A stretch of 23,176 nt of DNA from the IMG/VR virus record IMGVR_UViG_3300040806_000349, positions 1 to 23,176 of that record; one strand, given 5' to 3'. The stretch comes from a virus. Positions within the stretch are counted from its first letter, which is position 1. Every line of letters begins with the position of its first letter. The notes below the pieces were generated by a model that had not been told where the DNA came from, made no database searches, and saw only the letters and a list, made by a program, of their open reading frames with translations. Both the position numbers and the translations under genes were made by a program. This document shows positions 14,129-22,978 of this stretch, one piece after another.

Positions 14129-14935
14129 ATGGTAATAATGAATCCATACTTTCAGCACGGAGATGGCATCGGAAATGCATCCGAAAAATATCTATACGAA
14201 GATTTAATCATAGAAGGATTAAAAATATATGGTAATTTAATTTACTATATGCCGAGAGAAATTGTAAACAGAGATTTAGTATTAGGTGAAGACGTTAATA
14301 GTAAATTTAAAAATGCTTTTCCTATTGAAATGTATTTTGAAACTACTGAAGGATTTGCTGGTCAACAAGAATTAATCAATAAGTTTGGATTAGAAATTAG
14401 AGAAGATACTACATTGATGGTATCTAAAAGACGTTTTCATAATAAGATAGACATTAAAACAGAATTAAATGTAAAAGGTAGACCAAACGAAGGAGATATA
14501 TTATTTTTTCCTTTGATGAACAGTTTCTTTGAAATTCAATTTGTAGAAGATCAGGAACCTTTTTTTCAATTAGGTAACTTACCTGTTTACAAATTAAGAG
14601 TTACACGTTGGGAATATTCAAACGAAGAAATAGATGTCGGAATAAATGACATTGATAAAAGAGAAAGAGAAAATTCAGTTAATCTATTAGTAGACAGAGT
14701 GCGTTTAGAAAACGAAGCTGGTAGTATGCAACTAGAACAAGATGATGAATCATCTGGTAATGCTAACTTCTTATTAAACGAAGAATATGACGCCACAGAA
14801 ACTACAGTAGAAACTCAATCAGATTATGCACAAAATTTAGATTTAGATACAGCGGCCGGTTTTGATACTGCTTCTGTAGCAGATGACGTACTAGACTTTA
14901 CAGAAAGAAATCCATTTGGGGAGGTAGACATTTAA
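14129..14935 (+). CDS. gp14: Neck protein gp14 (head completion)
   Basis: The protein has 268 residues, close to T4 gp14 (256). The N-terminal NPYFQHGDGIGNASEKYLYEDLIIEGLKIYG and the YYMPREIVNRDLVLGED segment (around 40-60) are typical of the family. A beta-rich middle with GDILFFPLMNSFFEIQFVED is followed by an acidic, probably flexible C-terminus that ends in DFTERNPFGEVDI. It partners gp13 in the neck. ATG at 14129 has AGGA nine bases upstream in the end of gp13. A second ATG at 14138 (MNPYFQHG) matches the usual family start and may be the true one. The stop overlaps the next small gene (TAATG). Confidence 0.92.
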   Translation: MVIMNPYFQHGDGIGNASEKYLYEDLIIEGLKIYGNLIYYMPREIVNRDLVLGEDVNSKFKNAFPIEMYFETTEGFAGQQELINKFGLEIREDTTLMVSKRRFHNKIDIKTELNVKGRPNEGDILFFPLMNSFFEIQFVEDQEPFFQLGNLPVYKLRVTRWEYSNEEIDVGINDIDKRERENSVNLLVDRVRLENEAGSMQLEQDDESSGNANFLLNEEYDATETTVETQSDYAQNLDLDTAAGFDTASVADDVLDFTERNPFGEVDI

Positions 14936-15114
14936 TGGAAAGAGATAGACATAGACAATTACATGAGTTTCATAATAAAACTTTAAAACAAAAAAAACAA
15001 ATGGAACTATCAAAAAATTTAAAAAAAGAAGTAAATACCGGTGCAAACGGCACACAAAAATATGTAATTAAAGAAGGAATTAACAAAGGTAAGATAGCCA
15101 ATAAAGGACAATAA
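14935..15114 (+). CDS. 59-residue basic protein between gp14 and gp15, unknown
   Basis: This short frame is locked in place by overlaps on both sides: its ATG shares bases with the gp14 stop (TAATG) and its TAA shares its last A with the gp15 ATG. The product starts MERDRHRQLHEFHNKTLKQK and ends INKGKIANKGQ. It is strongly basic (many K/R), with an N-terminal helix-prone half and a small Gly/Asn-rich middle (TGANGTQKYVI). I do not recognise it. GAGG about 13 bases upstream can serve ribosome binding, and coupling to gp14 is likely. The absence of any gap makes non-coding status unlikely. It could be a small neck or tail-completion accessory protein, judging only from position. Confidence 0.75.
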   Translation: MERDRHRQLHEFHNKTLKQKKQMELSKNLKKEVNTGANGTQKYVIKEGINKGKIANKGQ

Positions 15115-16058
15115 TGTTTGGAACACCGTTTTACAATGAAGGATTAAGAAAGATTATTATTGCTTTCGGACAACTATTTAATAATATAGTTATTGAAAGT
15201 ACTAATAAGGATACTGGTGCTGTACTAAAAAGAATAAAAGTTCCTTTAGCATATGCTCCTAAAGAAAAGTTTTTAGTCCGTTTAGATGAACAAAAAGATT
15301 TAGATGATAGATCAATGGCATTAACTTTACCTAGAATAGGTTTTGAAATATCAGGATTATCATATGACCCTAGTAGAAAATTAACAAGGGTTCAAAAATA
15401 TAGAACGGAAAAAACACCATTGACAAGAGATCAATCTGTTGCTAAAATGGACAGAGTATATATGGAAGATGATAGTGGTCATATTCAGTTTGAAAAAGCA
15501 AATGTTACAACAGGATATGCTGAATATCCATTATTAGAAACATCGCCAACAGATTTTGAAGATTCAAAAAAACAAAGTTTTAATTATACACCTGTACCAT
15601 ATAACATAAGTTTAAATGTTTATGCTTTTACAGCAACTGCTGAAAATGGTTTACAAATTGTAGAACAAATATTACCTTTCTTTCAACCAGATTATACAGT
15701 AACAGTAAATGTTATGCCTGATATGAATATAAAAAGAGACGTACCTATTATTCTAAACAGTGTAAACTATGAAGACAGCTATGATGGTGCATTTACAAAT
15801 AGAAGAGCAGTAATATACTCAATGAATTTCACTGCTAAAACATATCTATTTGGGCCTACAACTAATCAAGGTGTTATTAAAAAAGTACAAGCAGATTTAT
15901 ATGCTGATACGGAAAACTCTCCGCCAAGAGAAGAAAGAATTACAGTTGTACCAGATCCAGTATCAGCTGATGTGAATGATGATTTTGGATTTACAACAAC
16001 AATAGAAAATTTTACTGACGGTAAAAAATATAACGTGAAGACAGGAAGTGATGAATAA
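15114..16058 (+). CDS. gp15: Tail sheath stabiliser and completion protein gp15
   Basis: The protein has 314 residues (T4 gp15 has 272). The N-terminus MFGTPFYNEGLRKIIIAFGQLFNN, followed by IKVPLAYAPKEKFLVRL and ALTLPRIGFEISGLSYDPSRKL, is the gp15 family core. The central NVYAFTATAENGLQIVEQILPFFQPDYTV and NVMPDMNIKRDVPIILNSVNYEDSYDG segments are also typical. In T4, gp15 forms a hexameric ring on top of the finished tail, contacts gp18 and gp3, and docks the tail to the gp13/gp14 neck. The extra length is a C-terminal acidic tail (TFGFTT-like, then NFTDGKKYNVKTGSDE). The start overlaps the preceding 59-codon gene. gp16 starts three bases after its stop. Confidence 0.94.
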   Translation: MFGTPFYNEGLRKIIIAFGQLFNNIVIESTNKDTGAVLKRIKVPLAYAPKEKFLVRLDEQKDLDDRSMALTLPRIGFEISGLSYDPSRKLTRVQKYRTEKTPLTRDQSVAKMDRVYMEDDSGHIQFEKANVTTGYAEYPLLETSPTDFEDSKKQSFNYTPVPYNISLNVYAFTATAENGLQIVEQILPFFQPDYTVTVNVMPDMNIKRDVPIILNSVNYEDSYDGAFTNRRAVIYSMNFTAKTYLFGPTTNQGVIKKVQADLYADTENSPPREERITVVPDPVSADVNDDFGFTTTIENFTDGKKYNVKTGSDE

Positions 16059-16060
16059 TT

Positions 16061-16525
16061 ATGGCCAAACTAGAAGACAAGGTAAATGAAATTCTAGGTA
16101 TTGAAAGTATACCTGAAGCTACACAACCAAAAGAATTTAAACCACCTGTGGAAAGACCAAAAGGTGATGTAGAAATAAAAACAGAAAAAGATATCAATCA
16201 AGATTACGCTTATAGTAGAGATAGTTATTACAATCTAATAGATAAAGGTCAAGAAGCCATTGATGGAATATTAGAGATAGCAAAAGAAGGCCAACACCCT
16301 AGAGCATATGAGGTTGCAGGTCAATTGTTAGGACAAGTTGCAACTACAGTTGATAAGTTACAAGACTTACAAAAAAAATTAAAAGATTTAAAAGAAGTAC
16401 CAAAGTCTGCTAGTACAAATGTAAAAAATGCTCTTTTTGTTGGATCAACTGCCGAGTTACAGAAAATGTTAAATAGGAAAGATGATGATACAATTGAAAA
16501 AAATATTACTCCCAAAAAGGAGTAG
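16061..16525 (+). CDS. gp16: Small terminase subunit gp16
   Basis: The protein has 154 residues, close to T4 gp16 (164). An N-terminal segment (MAKLEDKVNEILGIE) is followed by a Pro/Lys-rich linker. The central coiled-coil core spans about 47-110: DYAYSRDSYYNLIDKGQEAIDGILEIAKE, HPRAYEVAGQLLGQVATTVDKLQDLQKKLKDL. The tail has NALFVGSTAELQKML. In T4, gp16 forms rings that recognise DNA and regulate the gp17 motor. It lies directly upstream of gp17, separated by three bases, with AAGGAG at the end of its coding region serving as the gp17 ribosome-binding site. Confidence 0.93.
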   Translation: MAKLEDKVNEILGIESIPEATQPKEFKPPVERPKGDVEIKTEKDINQDYAYSRDSYYNLIDKGQEAIDGILEIAKEGQHPRAYEVAGQLLGQVATTVDKLQDLQKKLKDLKEVPKSASTNVKNALFVGSTAELQKMLNRKDDDTIEKNITPKKE

Positions 16526-16528
16526 AAA

Positions 16529-18160
16529 ATGAGTGAAGCATATTTAGGGAATCCTAACCTTAAAAAGGTTAATACTCCTGTTGAATACTCACAAGATCAA
16601 ATAGTAGAATACCAGAAATGTGCTGGCAATCCAATATACTTTATGGAAAAATATATCCGTATTGTATCTCTTGATGAGGGTCTTGTGCCTTTTAAAATGT
16701 ATGGATTTCAAAAAGATATTGTTCAAAAAATTCACGATAATAGATTTACTATATGTAAACTACCAAGACAATCAGGAAAATCTACAACAACTATTTCTTA
16801 TCTATTGCATTATGCATTATTTAATCCAAACTCTAACATAGCCATACTTGCAAACAAAAGTTCTACTGCTAGAGATATATTGGGTAGACTGCAACTTGCA
16901 TATGAAAATTTACCAAAATGGTTACAACAAGGTGTAATAAACTGGAACAAAGGTAATATAGAATTAGAAAATAAATCTACCATTGTTGCGGCTGCCACTT
17001 CTTCAAGTGCTATTCGGGGTGGTTCATTTAATATTATCTTTCTTGATGAGTTTGCTTTCGTACCTACTAACATTGCTGAAATGTTTTTTAGTTCAGTTTA
17101 TCCTACAATATCTGCTGGTACAAGAACTAAAATGATTATAGTATCTACACCTTATGGTATGAACATGTACTATAAGATTTGGATGGACGCTATCAATAAA
17201 AAAAATGATTACATTCCTATAGAGGTACATTGGAGTGAGGTGCCAGGCCGTGATGAAGATTGGAAAATACAAACAATACGTAACACAAGTGAAGAACAAT
17301 TCCAACAAGAGTTTGAGTGTGAGTTTTTAGGTTCTGTAAATACTTTAATATCAGCTTCTAAAATTAAGGCAACGCCTTATATAACACCTATAAAGTCTGC
17401 TCAAGGCGTTGACATATATGAAGATAAAAAAGAAGGACACACTTATGTGGCTGCTGTTGATGTATCACGTGGTGTAGATAAAGATTATTCTGCCTTTTTA
17501 GTATTTGATGTAACTAGTATGCCTTATAAAGTTGTAGCAAAATATAGAAGTAACGAAATTAAACCTTTTGTATTTCCTAATATAATATCTAGAGTTTGCT
17601 TAGCATATAATCAAGCACATATATTAACAGAGGTAAATGATATAGGCCAACAAGTGGCTGAAGCCTTACAATTTGAAATTGAGTACCCTAATTTATTAAT
17701 GACAACACAAAAAGGTCGTGCTGGTCAAATATTAGGTGCTATGTATAGTGGTCGTGGTTCATCTATGGGTGTTCGTATGACAAAATCTATTAAAAAAGTA
17801 GGTTGTTCAAACTTAAAAACATTAATTGAGGGAGACAAAGTTGTTGTTAATGATTTCAATATCATACAGGAGATGTCAACATTTACTAAAAGAGGTCAAA
17901 GTTGGCAGGCCGAAGACGGTTCCAATGATGATTTAATGATGTGTTTAGTCATTTTTGGTTGGTTATCTAATCAACCTTATTTTAAGGAGTTGACAAATAC
18001 CAATGCACGTTTAAAAATGTATGAGGAACAAAAGAATTTGATAGAACAGGACATGGCACCATTTGGTTTTGTAGACGATGGAGTGACTGATCCTGAAGAC
18101 GAGGAAGTAGTTGATGAGTACGGTACCAGATGGTTTCCTGTTTCTAGAAAGGGACAATAG
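16529..18160 (+). CDS. gp17: Large terminase subunit gp17 (packaging ATPase-nuclease)
   Basis: The protein has 543 residues (T4 gp17 has 610). The N-terminal ATPase has Walker A KLPRQSGKSTT (77-87), Walker B IIFLDE (169-174) with catalytic E174, and the coupling motif STP (206-208). The C-terminal RNase-H-like nuclease starts AAVDVSRGVDKDYS with D311. E368 or D371 (LTEVNDIG) and D467 (SNDDLMM) complete the acidic triad corresponding to T4 D401, E458 and D542. It cuts concatemeric DNA and pumps it into the prohead through the portal gp20. It is shorter than T4 gp17, mostly at the N-terminus. The gene is uninterrupted, with no intron or inserted endonuclease. Confidence 0.97.
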   Translation: MSEAYLGNPNLKKVNTPVEYSQDQIVEYQKCAGNPIYFMEKYIRIVSLDEGLVPFKMYGFQKDIVQKIHDNRFTICKLPRQSGKSTTTISYLLHYALFNPNSNIAILANKSSTARDILGRLQLAYENLPKWLQQGVINWNKGNIELENKSTIVAAATSSSAIRGGSFNIIFLDEFAFVPTNIAEMFFSSVYPTISAGTRTKMIIVSTPYGMNMYYKIWMDAINKKNDYIPIEVHWSEVPGRDEDWKIQTIRNTSEEQFQQEFECEFLGSVNTLISASKIKATPYITPIKSAQGVDIYEDKKEGHTYVAAVDVSRGVDKDYSAFLVFDVTSMPYKVVAKYRSNEIKPFVFPNIISRVCLAYNQAHILTEVNDIGQQVAEALQFEIEYPNLLMTTQKGRAGQILGAMYSGRGSSMGVRMTKSIKKVGCSNLKTLIEGDKVVVNDFNIIQEMSTFTKRGQSWQAEDGSNDDLMMCLVIFGWLSNQPYFKELTNTNARLKMYEEQKNLIEQDMAPFGFVDDGVTDPEDEEVVDEYGTRWFPVSRKGQ

Positions 18161-18176
18161 TCTATTTCTAGGTTAT

Positions 18177-18184
18177 TATAAATA
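18177..18184 (+). promoter_or_regulatory. T4-type late promoter (TATAAATA) for tail sheath
   Basis: This is an exact octamer in the gp17-gp18 gap. T4 spacing puts +1 at 18190 and gives an 87-base leader. The leader holds a hairpin (TGTAAG-AAAA-CTTACA, 18208-18223) and, before the ATG, a clear Shine-Dalgarno AAGAGGAG. An own promoter fits the high copy number of sheath protein. Confidence 0.75.
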
Positions 18185-18276
18185 TCAGTACTGGCTTTAA
18201 ATATGGATGTAAGAAAACTTACAAAGATGTGAATTATAATATATTAATAATTAGCTAATTAAGAGGAGAATAACCT

Positions 18277-20202
18277 ATGGCATTTCAAGTATCACCAGGT
18301 GTTCTTGTACAGGAAAGAGACTTAACTAGAATCATTCCTGCTGTATCAACTTCAATAGGCGCTTTTGCTGGCGAGTTCAGAAAAGGTCCTTTAGATGAGA
18401 TTACATCAATCTCTAGTGAACAAGAGTTAGTAAATGTTTTCGGCAAACCGGATAATTCAAATTTTGAATCATTCTTTTCAGCTGCAAACTTTTTACAATA
18501 CTCTAACGCATTAAGAGTAGTACGAGTACAAAATACTGGTTTAGCAAACGCAGCCGTTTCAGGCTCAGCAATTGCTATCAAAAATACACAAGACTACCAG
18601 GATAATTACAATACTGGTCAGGCGTCTGTCGGAGAATGGGCAGCTAGAACAGCGGGAGCATGGGGCAACGGCCTTAAAGTTTCTGCTTGTCACAGCGCAA
18701 CAGCTTTCCAAGAGGATGCAAAAACAACAATAAGTGATTCTGCTATGTCTGTTGGTCACACAACAGTAACATTAGATGACGCAACTGGTTTTGCAGTCGG
18801 CGATATCGTTGAGTTTTCAACGAGTGCTGCTGGAACAGATTATGATGGCAGAAAATATAAAATAACAGGTGTTAACACTAACGACATAACTTTTGTTAGA
18901 GCGGATACACTACAAGGTGGTTTACATCAAGTACCAGCTGATGGTGCAAACGTAAGAAGATTTTGGGAGTTCCATGAATTTGTTTCAGGTGCTCCAGGAA
19001 CATCTCCTTACGCTGCTTCAAAAAGCGGAGTAAATGATGAAATGCACGTTGTCGTTGTAGACGAAGACGGTAATATCACAGGAAAAACTGGCGAAGTAAT
19101 TGAAGTTTACGATAGAGTATCAAAAGCTTCAGACGCTAAATCACCACAAGGCGATTCAAACTATGTAAGAGACGTAATTTATAATAAATCAAATTACATT
19201 TACTGGATGGATCATCACGCTTCAGGATCAAACCATGGTTCAGCAGCTGCAGGAATAACTTTCACAGCAGTTGATACACCAAAAACTGATTCTTTAGTTA
19301 ACGGTGCAGATGGTTCAGCAGCAACAGCTGGCGAAATCAAAACTGCTTACGAGTTGTTTGAAGACGCAGAAACAGTTGATGTAGGTTTAATCATCGGTGG
19401 ATCTTGTAACGCTACACATGTAGACGATCTAATAACAATTGCAGAAAAAAGAAAAGACGCTATCGCATTCGTATCTCCAGAGAGATCAGATGTTGCTGGT
19501 ATCACTTCTTCAATCACTCAAACACAAAACGTATTAGCATTTATGAACGGTATTCGTTCTTCATCTTACGTTATGTTAGATAGTGGTTACAAATACATGT
19601 ACGACAGATATAATGACGTATATAGATTTGTTCCATTAAACGGTGACATTGCAGGCCTAGCAGCTAGAACTGACTTAATCGCAGATAGCTGGTTTTCTCC
19701 AGCAGGATTAAACAGAGGTGTTATCAGAGGTGCTGTTAAGTTAGCATATAATCCAAGTAAATCTCAAAGAGACGAATTGTACAAAGCAAGAATTAACCCA
19801 GTGGTTACATTCCCAGGCCAAGGTACAGTATTGTTTGGAGATAAAACTGGTTTATCTGCTCCTAGCGCATTTGATAGAATCAACGTTAGAAGATTGTTCA
19901 TTGTTTTAGAGAAGGCAATATCAACTGCTTCTAAATTCCAACTTTTTGAATTCAATGATGAATTTACAAGAGCGAATTTCAGAAACATTGTAGAACCTTT
20001 TTTAAGAGAAGTACAAGGTAGACGAGGTATCACAGACTTTTTAGTAGTATGTGATGAAACAAATAACACAGGTGAAGTAATTGATAGAAATGAATTTATT
20101 GCTGAGATATTTATTAAACCAGCAAGAAGTATCAACTTTATTACATTACAATTCATCGCAACACGAACCGGCGTTTCTTTTGAAGAAGTCGCAGGCGGTT
20201 AA
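18277..20202 (+). CDS. gp18: Contractile tail sheath protein gp18
   Basis: The protein has 641 residues (T4 gp18 has 659). The N-terminus FQVSPGVLVQERDLTRIIPAVSTSIGAFAGEFRKGPL is the typical sheath start. Variable, surface-exposed insert domains occupy roughly 100-340. The conserved C-terminal sheath domain runs from about 420 to the end. It includes WFSPAGLNRGVIRGAVKLAY, the NPVVTFPGQGTVLFGDKTG region and FIVLEKAISTASKFQLFEFNDEFTRANFRN-type residues, then INFITLQFIATRTGVSFEE. Hexameric rings of this protein contract to drive the gp19 tube through the host envelope. Codon use is richer in GCT/GAC/ATC than in neighbouring genes, as expected for a highly expressed gene. gp19 follows after 21 bases with a strong Shine-Dalgarno. 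Confidence 0.97.
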   Translation: MAFQVSPGVLVQERDLTRIIPAVSTSIGAFAGEFRKGPLDEITSISSEQELVNVFGKPDNSNFESFFSAANFLQYSNALRVVRVQNTGLANAAVSGSAIAIKNTQDYQDNYNTGQASVGEWAARTAGAWGNGLKVSACHSATAFQEDAKTTISDSAMSVGHTTVTLDDATGFAVGDIVEFSTSAAGTDYDGRKYKITGVNTNDITFVRADTLQGGLHQVPADGANVRRFWEFHEFVSGAPGTSPYAASKSGVNDEMHVVVVDEDGNITGKTGEVIEVYDRVSKASDAKSPQGDSNYVRDVIYNKSNYIYWMDHHASGSNHGSAAAGITFTAVDTPKTDSLVNGADGSAATAGEIKTAYELFEDAETVDVGLIIGGSCNATHVDDLITIAEKRKDAIAFVSPERSDVAGITSSITQTQNVLAFMNGIRSSSYVMLDSGYKYMYDRYNDVYRFVPLNGDIAGLAARTDLIADSWFSPAGLNRGVIRGAVKLAYNPSKSQRDELYKARINPVVTFPGQGTVLFGDKTGLSAPSAFDRINVRRLFIVLEKAISTASKFQLFEFNDEFTRANFRNIVEPFLREVQGRRGITDFLVVCDETNNTGEVIDRNEFIAEIFIKPARSINFITLQFIATRTGVSFEEVAGG

Positions 20203-20223
20203 TTAGTAGAGGAGAAATAAAAA

Positions 20224-20751
20224 ATGGCAAACATTAATGACTTCAAAGCTAAACTTGCAGGCGGTGGCGCAAGAGCCAATCAGTTTAAGGTTACAATGCC
20301 TTTTCCTGGTTATGCACAGGTTGGTGGAGAAATAGAAGACTTAGCATTTTTATGTACAGCTACATCTATACCAGGTATGACCGTTGCTAATATCAACGTT
20401 CCATTTAGAGGTAGAGCAATTAAAATTGCAGGTGATAGAACAATTCCGTCATGGTCAATTACGGTACTAAACGATACAAATTTCAAAATCAGAAATGCTT
20501 TTGAAAGATGGCAGAATGGTATCAATAATATGACTGATAACGAGGGGTTAACTAATCCAGTTGACTACCAAGTAGACGCTTTTGTTGATCATCTTGACAG
20601 AAATGGTAATAACGTTAAATCGTATACTTTGAGAGGACTGTTTCCTACAGAGATCGGTGGTATTGATTTAAGTATGGGCGAAGCAACAGAAATAGAAACT
20701 TTTGGTGTGACGTTTGAATATCAATACTTTGAAACAAATACTACAACGTAA
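20224..20751 (+). CDS. gp19: Tail tube protein gp19
   Basis: The protein has 175 residues (T4 gp19 has 163). It begins ANINDFKAKLAGGGARANQFKVTM and has CTATSIPGMTVANINVPFRGRAIKIAGDRTIPSW, the family core, then FKIRNAFERWQNGINN and a C-terminal GEATEIETFGVTFEYQYFE. Stacked hexamers form the inner tube through which DNA passes, surrounded by the gp18 sheath. Its ribosome-binding site is GAGGAG eight bases upstream. It ends the sheath-tube transcript: a GC hairpin follows within 10 bases of the stop. Confidence 0.96.
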   Translation: MANINDFKAKLAGGGARANQFKVTMPFPGYAQVGGEIEDLAFLCTATSIPGMTVANINVPFRGRAIKIAGDRTIPSWSITVLNDTNFKIRNAFERWQNGINNMTDNEGLTNPVDYQVDAFVDHLDRNGNNVKSYTLRGLFPTEIGGIDLSMGEATEIETFGVTFEYQYFETNTTT

Positions 20752-20760
20752 TACAAAATT

Positions 20761-20790
20761 AGGAGGCGGCCTAAAAACCGCCTTCTTAAA
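20761..20790 (+). terminator. Hairpin terminator after the tail tube gene
   Basis: AGGAGGCGG (20761-20769) pairs with CCGCCTTCT (20778-20786), nine pairs with one G-T, around a CCTAAAAA loop. The following T run is short and broken (CTTCTTAAAA), so termination may be partial. The position between gp19 and the gp20 promoter supports the call. Confidence 0.65.
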
Positions 20791-20795
20791 ACTAT

Positions 20796-20803
20796 TATAA
20801 GTA
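20796..20803 (+). promoter_or_regulatory. Probable late promoter (TATAAGTA) for portal gene
   Basis: There is one mismatch to TATAAATA, placed between a hairpin terminator and gp20. T4 spacing gives +1 near 20809 and a 22-base leader carrying AGGAG. Confidence 0.5.
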
Positions 20804-20830
20804 GTAGTAGAACAAACAGGAGATAATATT

Positions 20831-22351
20831 ATGGCAGAGTTTTTTGGATTTAAGATTACACGAGATAAACCTAAATCCGATCCAAAACAAAACTTTAGTA
20901 CACCACAAGCAGAGGACGGTACACAAGTAGTCGCTGCTGGAGGGTATTTTGCGTCTCACCTTGACATGGAAGGAAACGCAAAGACTGAAGCGGATCTAAT
21001 AAGAAGATACAGAGAAATTTCAATACATCCAGAATGTGATATGGCGATTGAGGATATTGTCAATGAGGCAATAGTTTCAAACGAAAATAAACAGGCTGTT
21101 AGATTAATGACAGATAATGTTCCTTACAGTAGGGATATTAAGAGAAGACTTGAAGAAGAATTTACAGAGATATTAAGATTACTACAATTCAACAGTAGAG
21201 GCCACGAGTTGTTTAGACGTTGGTATGTTGATGGTAGAATATACTTTCAAAAGATAATTGATACAGAATCAGGTAAGAAAGGTATTACAGAATTAAAATA
21301 TCTTGATCCTCGGAAAATCAAAAAAATCAGAGAAGTAAGAAAGAGAAGACCTGACGGAGTTGCTCCATCGGCTACGAATTTAGTAGACGAAACTATGGAA
21401 TACTTTTTGTATAATGAAAGAGGTGTAGGTGGTGCTAGTTTACAAGGTATTAAAATTGCCGTAGACACTATCGCATTTTGTCCATCAGGATTAATAGATC
21501 AAAACAAAAATTTAATTTTATCGTTTTTACATAAAGCAATTAAACCAGTTAATCAATTAAGAATGATTGAAGACGCTGCTGTTATTTACAGAATAGCAAG
21601 AGCGCCTGAAAGACGTATATTCAAAATTGATGTTGGTAATTTGCCTAAAATGAAAGCTGAACAATATTTAAGAGACGTTATGGCAAGATACAGAAACAAA
21701 CTTGTATATGACGCAGCTACTGGTGAAATCAGAGACGATAGAAATTATATGTCAATGTTAGAAGACTTTTGGTTACCAAGCAGAGAGGGTGGTAGAGGTA
21801 CAGATATTACTACTTTACCAGGTGGTCAGAATTTAGGTGAGATTACAGACATAGAATACTTTAGAGCAAAACTTTATAGATCATTGAATGTACCTTCAAG
21901 TAGATTAGAAGCTTCAACAGGTTTTAATTTAGGAAGATCAACAGAAATAACAAGAGACGAATTAAAATTTACTAAATTTGTTCAAAAATTAAGAAAAAAA
22001 TTTATTGAACTATTTAATGATATTTTAAAAACACAATTAATATTAAAAGGAATCATTGCTGAAGAAGAATGGCCAATGATTAGAGATAATATTTTTTATG
22101 ATTTTTTACAAGACGGTCACTTTGCAGAATTAAAGCAGGCTGAAATGTTAAAAGATAGAATACAACTGGCTAACGATGTAAGAGATTATGTTGGTAAGTA
22201 TTTTTCAGTTGAGTATGTTAGAAAAAATATACTAAAACAATCTGATCAAGATATAGAGAAGATTGATAGTCAAATCAAAAAAGAAATTGACGATGGAATT
22301 ATATCATCACCACAAGATCAGGTTGTTGATAGTGAGGATTCGTTCAATTAA
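20831..22351 (+). CDS. gp20: Portal vertex protein gp20
   Basis: The protein has 506 residues (T4 gp20 has 524). Typical family segments are LIRRYREISIHPECDMAIEDIVNEAIV (about 56-82), FNSRGHELFRRWYVDGRIYFQKIID, ELKYLDPRKIKKIREV, the PVNQLRMIEDAAVIYRIARAPERRIFKIDVGNLPK block, and LYRSLNVPSSRLE plus GFNLGRSTEITRDELKFTKFV in the C-terminal half. Twelve copies form the ring at one capsid vertex through which gp17 pumps DNA and to which the gp13/gp14 neck later binds. In the T4 order it leads the head gene block (prohead core, protease, scaffold, major capsid), which would lie to the right. The stop is 20 bases before the next small gene. Confidence 0.97.
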   Translation: MAEFFGFKITRDKPKSDPKQNFSTPQAEDGTQVVAAGGYFASHLDMEGNAKTEADLIRRYREISIHPECDMAIEDIVNEAIVSNENKQAVRLMTDNVPYSRDIKRRLEEEFTEILRLLQFNSRGHELFRRWYVDGRIYFQKIIDTESGKKGITELKYLDPRKIKKIREVRKRRPDGVAPSATNLVDETMEYFLYNERGVGGASLQGIKIAVDTIAFCPSGLIDQNKNLILSFLHKAIKPVNQLRMIEDAAVIYRIARAPERRIFKIDVGNLPKMKAEQYLRDVMARYRNKLVYDAATGEIRDDRNYMSMLEDFWLPSREGGRGTDITTLPGGQNLGEITDIEYFRAKLYRSLNVPSSRLEASTGFNLGRSTEITRDELKFTKFVQKLRKKFIELFNDILKTQLILKGIIAEEEWPMIRDNIFYDFLQDGHFAELKQAEMLKDRIQLANDVRDYVGKYFSVEYVRKNILKQSDQDIEKIDSQIKKEIDDGIISSPQDQVVDSEDSFN

Positions 22352-22371
22352 TAAATTAATGGAGAACAATT

Positions 22372-22707
22372 ATGAGTAGTGAAGTAAAAAACTTTATAGA
22401 TAAATTAAGTGCCGGTAAAAACGCAGAAGCCGGTGACGCTTTTAAAGACGCATTAAGAACAAAAGTAGGTGACGCATTAGACCAGAAAAGACAAGATGTT
22501 GCTGGCAATATGTTTAACGCAATTGGTGATAAAAAACCTGAAGTAGCAACTCCAGGACAATTCAATCAAGACGGAACAATTACAAATGCCGATGGTACAC
22601 CAGGTCAAACAGGTGCAGAAATGTCAGCAGCTACGGCTCCTGAAGTAACAGAACCATCTGTTGATTTAGCGCCAGAAACACCAGCAGTTGATACACCAGA
22701 GGTATAA
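22372..22707 (+). CDS. Small acidic protein downstream of portal, possible prohead core component
   Basis: This 111-residue protein starts SSEVKNFIDKLSAGKNAEAGDAFKDAL. The first 60 residues are helix-prone and charged, including KVGDALDQKRQDVAGNMFNAIGD. The last 50 are disordered, rich in Pro, Thr, Ala and Glu (TAPEVTEPSVDLAPETPAVDTPEV). In T4 the genes between 20 and 21 encode the small internal head proteins gp67 and gp68, and this gene is in the gp67 position. Composition and place fit a scaffold-core protein, but I see no decisive motif. Shine-Dalgarno GGAGAA precedes the ATG. Confidence 0.65.
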   Translation: MSSEVKNFIDKLSAGKNAEAGDAFKDALRTKVGDALDQKRQDVAGNMFNAIGDKKPEVATPGQFNQDGTITNADGTPGQTGAEMSAATAPEVTEPSVDLAPETPAVDTPEV

Positions 22708-22711
22708 TTAA

Positions 22712-22978
22712 ATGTTAAGAGTAAGTGACATTGTAGAAGAACAAAAACTATTTAATAGTAATGCATTTAAACAATTAACTCCTGTTTTACAAGACGCTGT
22801 TAAACAAATATACAAAACTATAGAAGAAGACGAAAATATTACTGTTGATAATTTGGCAGAAAAATTTGAACTTGCTGTAGATAATGTTGCTACTATTAAC
22901 ACGATAGAAAAAGAACAATTAGAGGGTTATTTTGATGATGAAATAACTGAACAATTAGAGAAATTAGGAGAAGAATAA
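22712..22978 (+). CDS. Small helical acidic protein, unknown (gp68 position)
   Basis: This 88-residue protein is almost entirely predicted helix and acidic: MLRVSDIVEEQKLFNSNAFKQ at the start, VLQDAVKQIYKTIEEDENITVDNL in the middle and an ELAV/TINTIEKEQLEGYFDDEI end. It lies four bases after the previous stop and its stop overlaps the next ATG (TAATG), so it belongs to the same translational unit. Its place corresponds to gp68 of T4, a minor prohead core protein. I do not recognise it by sequence, and another structural accessory role is possible. Confidence 0.6.
   Translation: MLRVSDIVEEQKLFNSNAFKQLTPVLQDAVKQIYKTIEEDENITVDNLAEKFELAVDNVATINTIEKEQLEGYFDDEITEQLEKLGEE

Noticed and set aside
16529-18160. 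Checked gp17 for an intron, inserted endonuclease or split gene, as occurs in some T4-like phages
   Set aside because: One continuous frame carries all ATPase and nuclease motifs.
18241-18263. AT-rich palindrome (AATTAGCTAATT) in the tail sheath leader as an operator
   Set aside because: It is short, in very AT-rich DNA, and does not overlap the promoter; chance is a sufficient explanation.
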